A program made the translations under genes and the position numbers. A DNA stretch of 64,000 nucleotides from Faucicola sp902506225 (GTDB lineage: Bacteria > Pseudomonadota > Gammaproteobacteria > Pseudomonadales > Moraxellaceae), in assembly GCA_902506225.1 (NCBI GenBank), contig LR733345.1:2542001-2606000 (forward strand), read 5' to 3'. Below are positions 55,314 to 62,750 of the stretch, piece by piece. How positions within the stretch are numbered: the first letter of the stretch is position 1; each line of letters opens with the position of its first letter. Under the pieces are notes generated by a model, which ran no database searches, was not told where the DNA came from, and worked only from the letters and a program-made list of their open reading frames with translations.

Positions 55314-56357
55314 ATGTCATTATTTAATGATAATTCAGCGATTTTATTTAAAGCCCTACCCAAGATACCTGAAAAACCTATAACTATCACAGAATTGCTG
55401 GAAAAACCTAGCATTCGACAGGCCTATCAAATTGATACAGCCAAAAATATAGATAGTATTCGCAAAACTATTAAACGTCATTTAAATAAATTAAGCGATA
55501 AACTTGGAAAAGATTTGATTATTAATTTTAAAGGTGAAGGTAATGGCAAAGCAGATACTTATCAATTAACTAGTACTGCCAAACTAAATGGTATAAGCGA
55601 TAAAGCCAACCTAATGTTGCTACTAGCGGGCAGTTTCTTAAGCAAAATATTGCCAAAATCAGATTACAATGAAATTGAAACCTTGCTGCAACAAGCTGAA
55701 TCTCGATTAAACGATGATGTACGGATTCAACATTGGCGAAAACGTATTGATTTTGCCTATAACAAAGTTGAACTGTATCAAGTAAACGCGGACATTGAAA
55801 ATACAATATACCAAGCTTTACTAGACGACTCACGCTTAGCGATAGATTATATCAAAAAGGGACAATCAGAAGTTCGTACCCATACTGGCTTTCCACTGAA
55901 AATTGTGGTTTCACCTATGAAACGAATGCTAATTATTGATAACCCAAGCCATAATGGCACTTTGACCTTAGATTTTCACCGTATACAAGCTATTCGGGTA
56001 GTTGAAGCAACGGTTACCACGCCCAGAGTAGACATCGATTTAGATAATTTAAGTCAAAAGATTGATCAACATATTCAACCTGTTTATAACTGGGGCGAGC
56101 CTGTCGATTTGATATTAAAAACACGTCAAGAACACAAAGATTATCTGCAAGAAAGCTCTGTATTAGCAGGTTTACCCTTTGAAATAAGAAAACAAAAAAA
56201 TTATCTGATATATACATACTATCAAGTTTACTGGACGCAAGAATTGTACGATTATTTAGTCGCAAATGCCAAAATGGTAGAAGTAGTTGAACCTGCCATT
56301 ATAAGGGAAAATGTAATTGCACGCTTACAGTCGGGTTTAGCAAATTACGATGAGTAA
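55314..56357 (+). CDS. WYL-domain transcriptional regulator
   Basis: 347 residues. The N-terminal 75 residues look like a winged helix (ITELLEKPSIRQAYQ, then SIRKTIKRHLNKLSDKLG). Residues about 165-240 resemble a WYL ligand-binding domain (SRLAIDYIKKGQ, GFPLKIVVSPMKRMLII, LTLDFHRIQAIRVV), with the WYL tripeptide itself replaced. A C-terminal extension follows. Such regulators (BrxR, CapW types) repress defence operons by binding inverted repeats and are released on infection. AAGG lies six bases before the ATG. First gene of a four-gene operon; the next gene starts 33 bases later. Confidence 0.78.
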   Translation: MSLFNDNSAILFKALPKIPEKPITITELLEKPSIRQAYQIDTAKNIDSIRKTIKRHLNKLSDKLGKDLIINFKGEGNGKADTYQLTSTAKLNGISDKANLMLLLAGSFLSKILPKSDYNEIETLLQQAESRLNDDVRIQHWRKRIDFAYNKVELYQVNADIENTIYQALLDDSRLAIDYIKKGQSEVRTHTGFPLKIVVSPMKRMLIIDNPSHNGTLTLDFHRIQAIRVVEATVTTPRVDIDLDNLSQKIDQHIQPVYNWGEPVDLILKTRQEHKDYLQESSVLAGLPFEIRKQKNYLIYTYYQVYWTQELYDYLVANAKMVEVVEPAIIRENVIARLQSGLANYDE

Positions 56358-56390
56358 GAGAAAATTTATTAATAAATTGGAGTGGTTAGC

Positions 56391-57665
56391 ATGGCAACAT
56401 GGGGCTTATTAGCAGTGGAAGAACTGTCTTCACAAAGAAGAACTCGTAGTCTCGGACTTAACCGTAGCGTAAGGCAGTTTAATGAACTCGCCGTGCCTGG
56501 ATTAGGGGGAATTTGGTATGCCAAGCAGCTGGTATTACCCTTATTGGGTATTGTGGTAGCTGAACAGGCAAGACAACAAGGGCAAAATGTAACCAATATT
56601 CAGGTTGCCAACAGCATTGAGGCGGTTGGTTGTCTCTTTGCCTTTTTAGAAAATAAATGGCAGACAGACTTACGTTTGCGAGGTAATACAAAGTTGGCAG
56701 GTGTTGACGATAATCTGGTATTTAGTCGTGTGAAGCAACCAAGCTTTTATGTGACCCAGCCTATGCGAATGGCTTCGGTATTAGCCTTGCCTGCTCTTGA
56801 CTTAGTAGATACTGATAGTGCTAGATTTAATGCCTTTCAATGTAATGAAAGTGGTAAAACACTGATTCAATCTGCTTTTCGAGATTATAAACCCAGTAAT
56901 TCAAGCGTGACAGATTACCTTGTGAAATGGCTAAATGGCGGAAATCTAAGCAAAAATAGTATCATTACAAAGGCGATAAGTCCTATCATCCCATTAGATA
57001 AAGCAACGCTTAATCTCATCAAAAACAGCTTGATAAAAGGTAACGATAGCAACCAACAAGCCAAACGTCGTGCCAATGCGTTAAAACTTATCGAGCGATT
57101 AGATAAACATGATGAGGAGCTTACTTGGATTGAGAAGCCTAAAGAAATAGATTCAGAGCATTGGCATGACTTAACGACAGGGGCGATGTTTTTTACCCTA
57201 CAGTCTAAAGCATTCCTACTTCTTGACAGAATCGAAAGTCATATGGGTAATAATAGTGAAAAAACGACATTTAATCTAAAAACCGATTCAATCGAATTTT
57301 TGGCAACATCCCTTAAAGAGCTGCGAGAACAAGCCAGTCTCTTTCTCAATAGTCAAAGTCATGTTGCAGAAGCCAATGAATTTGCTCGGATTTGCCAACA
57401 ATCTGATAGCATTAAGCTGATTAAGGAATTGGTGAATTTAGACGGGCAAGTATTGCGATTAGTCGATGAGCAAATCAAGCCTAGCTCGGCTTTTTTGGGT
57501 GATATCATGGTGGATGAAGAGGCACAGATAGAGTCTGCCTATCCTTTCCCGTCAAATATTTCCTATCGAATGAGAAATTTATACTTGTTACATCTTGATT
57601 TAACAGAACGATTAGATGACTGGTTATCCAACAATAACGTATCGGATGTGGACGCAGAACAATGA
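56391..57665 (+). CDS. Unknown protein of the WYL-PLD-helicase operon
   Basis: 424 residues from the ATG at 56391, chosen because GGAG lies nine bases upstream; a GTG three codons earlier lacks one. I do not recognise the family. The N-terminal 60 residues contain a glycine-rich, rather hydrophobic patch (PGLGGIWYAKQLVLPLLGIVVAEQ). The rest is mainly helical, and a charged middle (residues about 220-290) leads to an acidic end. No nuclease, NTPase or zinc motif is visible. It overlaps the next gene by four bases (ATGA), so it is made stoichiometrically with it and is probably a structural partner of the PLD protein. Confidence 0.72.
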   Translation: MATWGLLAVEELSSQRRTRSLGLNRSVRQFNELAVPGLGGIWYAKQLVLPLLGIVVAEQARQQGQNVTNIQVANSIEAVGCLFAFLENKWQTDLRLRGNTKLAGVDDNLVFSRVKQPSFYVTQPMRMASVLALPALDLVDTDSARFNAFQCNESGKTLIQSAFRDYKPSNSSVTDYLVKWLNGGNLSKNSIITKAISPIIPLDKATLNLIKNSLIKGNDSNQQAKRRANALKLIERLDKHDEELTWIEKPKEIDSEHWHDLTTGAMFFTLQSKAFLLLDRIESHMGNNSEKTTFNLKTDSIEFLATSLKELREQASLFLNSQSHVAEANEFARICQQSDSIKLIKELVNLDGQVLRLVDEQIKPSSAFLGDIMVDEEAQIESAYPFPSNISYRMRNLYLLHLDLTERLDDWLSNNNVSDVDAEQ

Positions 57666-59674
57666 AAAATAAATTTAACGCCTTATCTTTAGCCCAACAT
57701 TTTGAAGCACCAGATGATTACATTGGGCATTTTGGCTGGTTGTGTGGTTATTCAGCAAGCTCAAATTTTTTTGTGAACGCATTAGAACGCTTTACTCGCC
57801 AAACGCAGGGACAGCGAGCTTCGCAAGGCAAAGTATCGTTGGTCGCAATGCTAGACCCTACCAATGTACAAATTTCTGCAAAAGATGTGGCAGGACTATT
57901 ACATTTAGGTATGACGCCGACTGCTAAAAGCCAAAATAAGTATCAATTGCTACACGCCAAAGTTGCGATTTTATGCTACCACCATGCCCAAGATAAATCA
58001 CAGTGGCTCATTCGTTTATTGGTATCTACAGGCAACTGGACCGAAGAAACGCTTACCGAAAGCATGGATTTAGTCTGGACGGTTGATGTGTCTGCTAATG
58101 ATTTAGCTCAAATGACGACAGAAATCGGTCAAAATTGTTCGGATATTCAGTCAGCATGGTCACTTTTTTCATGGCTACTCAAAGATTTTAATACCGAATT
58201 ATTGAATTATAATCAGCACAGCGAAACTTACCTAGCGATGTCGGAATCATTGACATGGCTTGAAAATATAGTTCAACATGCTCAAGGCACGCCAAGATTT
58301 ATTGATAACCGTAAACAACCTTTATTTAACCAGTTACAAACTTACGTCAAAACCTTGGGTGCAAAAAATCGTAATTATTTGGCATTGGGTTCTGGTTTCT
58401 TTGAATCACAAAGCGAAAATAAAATAGCTACTGTCCCTAGTGCTATTGCAAGTTGGCTTAAAGACAATAACTTTGTTACCCAAAGCTGTGAAATGGATAT
58501 CTTCGTCAATCCAAAAAATTGTCAAAGTATTAGTCTTAGTTTTGATAATTTGGTGAAGGAAGGCTTTAAAGTTCGCCCTGCTATGATCAACGAAAAGTTC
58601 TTTGGTAAAAATCGCCATCTTCATGCGAAATTTATCTTTAGTGCCAACTATCGAGAGAATTCAAATCGCTGTAATAATGCTTGGATTTATCTAGGTTCAG
58701 GTAATCTTAGCCAACAAGGATTTATGCATGTGATTGGCTCTAAAAGTAATCTTGAAGCAGGTATAATTCAAAGCGTAGAAAATATGTATTGGGAAGAATA
58801 TGGTGTTAAGCCTGAGCAAGTGATTACCAATCAACTTCCGATCGGTTGGGAAGAGGAAATTAGTTGTGCAAGTGACCTGCAAACAGGAAGTGACGACTTT
58901 CGAGAAACTATTGAGTTTTTAGCAAGTCCAATTAGTTATTTGATCGGAGAGATTAGCGATGGGTTAATAAAACTACATCTTCCTGAAACAATGGTGAGTG
59001 ATCGTATCATTTTACAAGATTTAACCCTATACCCCCATAATGACGAAACCAATAAACCTTGTTCATTACAGGAAGATTATTTTATTTGGGGCGAAGAAGC
59101 TAACGCAACCTTACCACGAGAAGTGTTAGTAAGCTATCAAGCTCAAGGCGAGACATTTCAGTCGCTTGTGCCTGTGATTGATGAATTTGGGCGTATAGCG
59201 GGTGTGCCTTTGCAAGCGTTAGAACTGGAAGATAGTTTATGGCAGTTGTTAAACTTTCCAATGGCAATTTCGGACGACATAAGTGACGAGCAAATAAATA
59301 CCTTTGAGGAAAATTTTGTGAAAACATCCGAATTAAACGCCCCACAAAATCATAATACTTCAACTTATCCCATCCGAAGTGTCATGCAATGGCTAGAATC
59401 CATTGCCGATAAGCAAACTAAGATCTCTCAAACTGATTGGCAAACGTGGTGTTTTCGCCTATTTCAGACGTTATCACAGACTAAAGACTCACAAGCCATT
59501 GCCTACTTTAGAAAAGACTTGGGCATTAACCCGCTAAGCGTGTTATTACAACCTGCCTTTCGCCCAGATTTTGCCGAAGATGGCCAAAACAAAGAAGGTA
59601 AGCAATACGAAAAGGTCATACAAGATATCGAAAAATTATGGCAAGTCGAAAATTTGGCAAAATTAGGGGCATAA
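57662..59674 (+). CDS. PLD-superfamily phosphodiesterase, Tdp1-like
   Basis: 670 residues with two phospholipase D-type active-site motifs: YQLLHAKVAIL with VSTGNWTEE (His98, Lys100, Asn125) and HLHAKFIF with YLGSGNLSQQG (His321, Lys323, Asn348), then NLEAGII. Neither has the Asp of classic HKD motifs. The H-K-N pattern with a GSxNxS strand and a following N-E-x-G resembles tyrosyl-DNA phosphodiesterase 1. This suggests attack on DNA ends or protein-DNA links. The C-terminal 250 residues are of unknown fold. It overlaps the previous gene by four bases and is one base from the helicase gene. In a defence operon it is the likely effector nuclease. Confidence 0.8.
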   Translation: MKNKFNALSLAQHFEAPDDYIGHFGWLCGYSASSNFFVNALERFTRQTQGQRASQGKVSLVAMLDPTNVQISAKDVAGLLHLGMTPTAKSQNKYQLLHAKVAILCYHHAQDKSQWLIRLLVSTGNWTEETLTESMDLVWTVDVSANDLAQMTTEIGQNCSDIQSAWSLFSWLLKDFNTELLNYNQHSETYLAMSESLTWLENIVQHAQGTPRFIDNRKQPLFNQLQTYVKTLGAKNRNYLALGSGFFESQSENKIATVPSAIASWLKDNNFVTQSCEMDIFVNPKNCQSISLSFDNLVKEGFKVRPAMINEKFFGKNRHLHAKFIFSANYRENSNRCNNAWIYLGSGNLSQQGFMHVIGSKSNLEAGIIQSVENMYWEEYGVKPEQVITNQLPIGWEEEISCASDLQTGSDDFRETIEFLASPISYLIGEISDGLIKLHLPETMVSDRIILQDLTLYPHNDETNKPCSLQEDYFIWGEEANATLPREVLVSYQAQGETFQSLVPVIDEFGRIAGVPLQALELEDSLWQLLNFPMAISDDISDEQINTFEENFVKTSELNAPQNHNTSTYPIRSVMQWLESIADKQTKISQTDWQTWCFRLFQTLSQTKDSQAIAYFRKDLGINPLSVLLQPAFRPDFAEDGQNKEGKQYEKVIQDIEKLWQVENLAKLGA

Positions 59675-59675
59675 C

Positions 59676-62252
59676 ATGGCAAAATTTAAAGGTTGGCAAG
59701 CAGTTAATGAAATTTTAACTCAGAAAATTAGTAACGCAGATGAAATGCTTCTTTCTCAAGGGCAAAAATTCAGTTTAACCAAGCTGATGGCGAATTTGCC
59801 TAATAATGGCATGATTATCGCCGATGAAGTGGGTATGGGGAAAACTCGTATTGCTTGTGTCTTGGCGAAAGCAGTCATTCAAGCCAAAGGCAGAGTGGCT
59901 GTAGTTGCTCCGACTTCGCTCGGTGACCAATGGCAGGAAGAGTTTAAAAAAATTGATGTCAGTAGCCCTAATATGGTACGTAGTATCTATCAGTATCTAG
60001 AAGCATGGGCGGATGGTGACAATCTTGCCCCTTGGTTTGACCAGTCTTTAGTAATGGTATCGCATGGCTTTGCCAACTGGCGATTTAACAATAATTCGGT
60101 AGCGTGGCGATGGGCATTACTACCTTGTGTGTATGCGTTATGGCGTAAAGACCATACAGGGCGTTTCCCAAATGGGTACCACGACAATTTTAATTTGGAT
60201 GACGAATGGGTGATTAATGCCAGTCAAAGTATTTTTCACCATGCTAAAACTCGAATAAATAAGCTTTTTGCTAGTACGGATGAAAATCGTGTAGAGTGGA
60301 AACATCTTTTTGACCCTTCTGAGTATGCCAAACATGGCGAATTACGAGATGAACTCGAAACCTTGATTGGTATAGGATTTGGTGAGTTTGACTTATTGAT
60401 TATCGATGAAGCCCATAAAAGTCGTGGGCAGGAATCTTCACTCAACAGCTTGGTAGAAAGCATTATTTTATCTTCAAAACATAGTCGGCGATTGGCATTG
60501 ACTGCCACACCTGTAGAATTAGATAGTAGCCAATGGCAAGCTATTTTCCAAAGAATTTCTTTACCTCAAGCCCAAGTCGAAAAATTATCAAAGATTATTG
60601 AAAGTTATAGCCAAGCTGTATCACAAGTACAGGCTATGCCAACCAACGAATCAGCGGTCACAAATTTTATCGCTCAAGCCAAACAGTTTGAAACCGCCCT
60701 TACGCCCTACCTTTCTCGGCGCGATAAACGCCAACTTGCCTCGATACAAAACTTTGTCGCCAAAACAGGTTTAGAACATCATCAGTATCGAGAGCATTTG
60801 CCATTTTCTATCTCAACTGAAGACTTAGACTTAGCGTGGAAGCAAGCCATTTGTGCGGCAGAAGCCCTATCATTCGTTGCAAATTATCAAGCTAATACCT
60901 TTGCCAAACGCTTACGCCTTACCATTGGCAATGGGCATGGCATTACTAGTTTATTGGATAGCACACTCGCTGATGATACGGATAAGGCTCAACTTGAGCA
61001 AGATAAACTTGAATATCATGTTGAAACAATATCGTTAAAGAATAATGATAAAAAACAAGCTCAACGTCTTGAGTTTTGGCAAAATGTGTTAATTAAAAAT
61101 TTGAACCACGAAACCAGTCTTTATCAGCACCCTGCGATTTCCATTGCAATTAAACAGATTGAAAAAATTATTGAATTGGAAAAAGTATTGGTATTTGGGC
61201 GATTCACCAAGCCTATGCAAGCATTGGTTGATATGCTCAATGCTAGAGCTATGTTGCAAGCGTTGGATAAATCGGTGTTATGGGCACAAGCAAAAATCCA
61301 AGTCGAGAAAGAAGCGGTTTTATTGACCGCTTTTAGCCAACTGCTTGCAGAAGGTAAATTAACAAGCGATTTGCAAGCATTAGTTTCTGTGCCAGATAAG
61401 GAAAAACTTAATAAAATTAATGATAAATTGGAAAAGCAGTATCAACAGCTTGAAAATCAGCGTAGAAACCTACGCAATCAAATTGATAAATATATCCAAG
61501 AAATAGCCAACGACGATAATGACTCTATTGCGAGTGCTATTGTTCAATATTTAAAAGCAGATACTCAAAGCAATATGACCGCCTTACTTGCCAGAGCCTT
61601 GCAAGAAAAAGGCATGATTGAAGCTGAGTTGAATGCTAATGATTTTTTGAAATATTTTAAAGAATTGGTAAATATTTTTATTCAGGTCAAGGATGATGAA
61701 GAAAGCTATTATAATGAATCAGTGCTTTATGAAGAATTTAAAACGGCTTTGACGCAGGAATATGATAATCCAGAAGGTAAGTTAGCCCGTTTGATGAATG
61801 GAACAACAGAGCATAATACTCGCCGTCACCTACGTTATACCTTTAATAATGCCAATATTTTTCCTAAAGTTTTAGTCTGCCAGTCGTTAGTAGGCAGAGA
61901 AGGCTTGAACCTACATGAGGCGTGTCGAACAGTGATTTTGCTACACGCTGAGTGGAATCCTGGCGTAGTTGAGCAACAAATTGGCAGGGTCGATAGACTC
62001 GGTAGCTTATGGGAACGCCAGTTAAAGGATTATCTACAAGCAAAATCGCCAATGTCTATTCCGAAAATTAACATTCACCCGATTATTTTTAAAGGTACAT
62101 ATGATGAATATAACTGGCAAGTGCTTGAAGAGCGTTGGGACGACTTGCGAGCCCAATTACATGGCGTGATTTTACCGCCAAAAATCGCTAAGAATTATGA
62201 AAAATATATTGTCATTAACATCAATCAGCACGCTCCAAATTTCCAACCTTGA
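59676..62252 (+). CDS. SNF2/RapA-like superfamily 2 helicase
   Basis: 858 residues. Motif I is IIADEVGMGKTRIA (50-57 core), motif II LLIIDEAHKSRG (DEAH 244-247), motif III LALTATPVEL. The C-terminal RecA lobe has VGREGLNLHEACRTVIL and the arginine-finger motif VVEQQIGRVDRLGS. The last two closely echo RapA (EGRNFQFA, TLEQRIGRLDRIGQ), so it belongs to the RapA/SNF2 side of SF2. A coiled coil (residues about 575-620, NKINDKLEKQYQQLENQR) lies between the lobes. It starts one base after the PLD gene, so helicase and PLD protein probably act together on DNA. The operon ends at a terminator 19 bases downstream. Confidence 0.88.
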   Translation: MAKFKGWQAVNEILTQKISNADEMLLSQGQKFSLTKLMANLPNNGMIIADEVGMGKTRIACVLAKAVIQAKGRVAVVAPTSLGDQWQEEFKKIDVSSPNMVRSIYQYLEAWADGDNLAPWFDQSLVMVSHGFANWRFNNNSVAWRWALLPCVYALWRKDHTGRFPNGYHDNFNLDDEWVINASQSIFHHAKTRINKLFASTDENRVEWKHLFDPSEYAKHGELRDELETLIGIGFGEFDLLIIDEAHKSRGQESSLNSLVESIILSSKHSRRLALTATPVELDSSQWQAIFQRISLPQAQVEKLSKIIESYSQAVSQVQAMPTNESAVTNFIAQAKQFETALTPYLSRRDKRQLASIQNFVAKTGLEHHQYREHLPFSISTEDLDLAWKQAICAAEALSFVANYQANTFAKRLRLTIGNGHGITSLLDSTLADDTDKAQLEQDKLEYHVETISLKNNDKKQAQRLEFWQNVLIKNLNHETSLYQHPAISIAIKQIEKIIELEKVLVFGRFTKPMQALVDMLNARAMLQALDKSVLWAQAKIQVEKEAVLLTAFSQLLAEGKLTSDLQALVSVPDKEKLNKINDKLEKQYQQLENQRRNLRNQIDKYIQEIANDDNDSIASAIVQYLKADTQSNMTALLARALQEKGMIEAELNANDFLKYFKELVNIFIQVKDDEESYYNESVLYEEFKTALTQEYDNPEGKLARLMNGTTEHNTRRHLRYTFNNANIFPKVLVCQSLVGREGLNLHEACRTVILLHAEWNPGVVEQQIGRVDRLGSLWERQLKDYLQAKSPMSIPKINIHPIIFKGTYDEYNWQVLEERWDDLRAQLHGVILPPKIAKNYEKYIVININQHAPNFQP

Positions 62253-62270
62253 AACTTATGATTTACTCAG

Positions 62271-62309
62271 AGGCTTATAGGAACACTATCTTATAAGCCT
62301 TATTTTTTC
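62271..62309 (+). terminator. Terminator after the WYL-PLD-helicase operon
   Basis: AGGCTTATA (62271-62279) pairs with TATAAGCCT (62292-62300) around a 12-base loop, followed by TATTTTTTCT. It ends the first unit 15 bases before the second operator. Confidence 0.82.
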
Positions 62310-62323
62310 TAAAAAACAGTTTA

Positions 62324-62344
62324 ATCAGACATGAATTGTCCGAT
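62324..62344. promoter_or_regulatory. Second copy of the WYL operator
   Basis: ATCAGACA - 5 bases - TGTCCGAT, 19 of 21 bases identical to 55245-55265. It lies 49 bases before the next gene's ATG, the same distance (within one base) as at the WYL gene. It covers the ATG of a longer spurious frame (62331). Confidence 0.75.
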
Positions 62345-62393
62345 TAATGTTTTACACTCAATATCATTAAATCAATCAAGCCAAGGAAAACCC

Positions 62394-62711
62394 ATGAATC
62401 ATTTTAAAGTCACTGAAATCGCTTGGAAAGAATTCCCCATGCACCCTGAAAAATTTGATGGCTATCAATTAAGTCTCAAATGTAAGGTGGTCTTTGAAGA
62501 CCCAATTGAGAGAAATGAAGAATGTGGCTATGGCGATGATAAGTTTTGTTTTACTTTAATTGCCTTAGATGATGAAGGATTTGCCATTTTTGAAGTTGAG
62601 TTCTGGGATTACAGTTTGCCTACAATTGGCAAGACAAGCCGCGTCATATCAAAACGCTTTAGTTGTGAACAAGAGGAATACGATCTTATCCATAGCTGGG
62701 TACTTAAATAA
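62394..62711 (+). CDS. Small acidic protein of the second unit
   Basis: 105 residues from the ATG at 62394, fixed by AAGGA seven bases upstream; the longer frame from 62331 would start inside the operator. The sequence alternates beta-like and acidic segments (FKVTEIAWKEFPMHPEKF, CKVVFEDPIERNEE, FAIFEVEFWDY) and suggests a small beta-rich fold. No family is recognised. It is followed 39 bases later by the FtsK-like gene and probably belongs to the same transcript. Confidence 0.65.
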   Translation: MNHFKVTEIAWKEFPMHPEKFDGYQLSLKCKVVFEDPIERNEECGYGDDKFCFTLIALDDEGFAIFEVEFWDYSLPTIGKTSRVISKRFSCEQEEYDLIHSWVLK

Positions 62712-62750
62712 ATTATTTGTCATTGCCAAGCGACTATAGGATTATCAATC

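Noticed and set aside
55314..62252. Assignment of the operon to DISARM, BREX or Dnd/Dpd
   Set aside because: No methyltransferase, DUF1998 gene, PglZ or modification gene is visible; only the general helicase and PLD classes are shared.
62331..62393. Longer start for the small acidic protein
   Set aside because: The upstream ATG lies inside the operator palindrome and has no ribosome site, whereas the ATG at 62394 has AAGGA.
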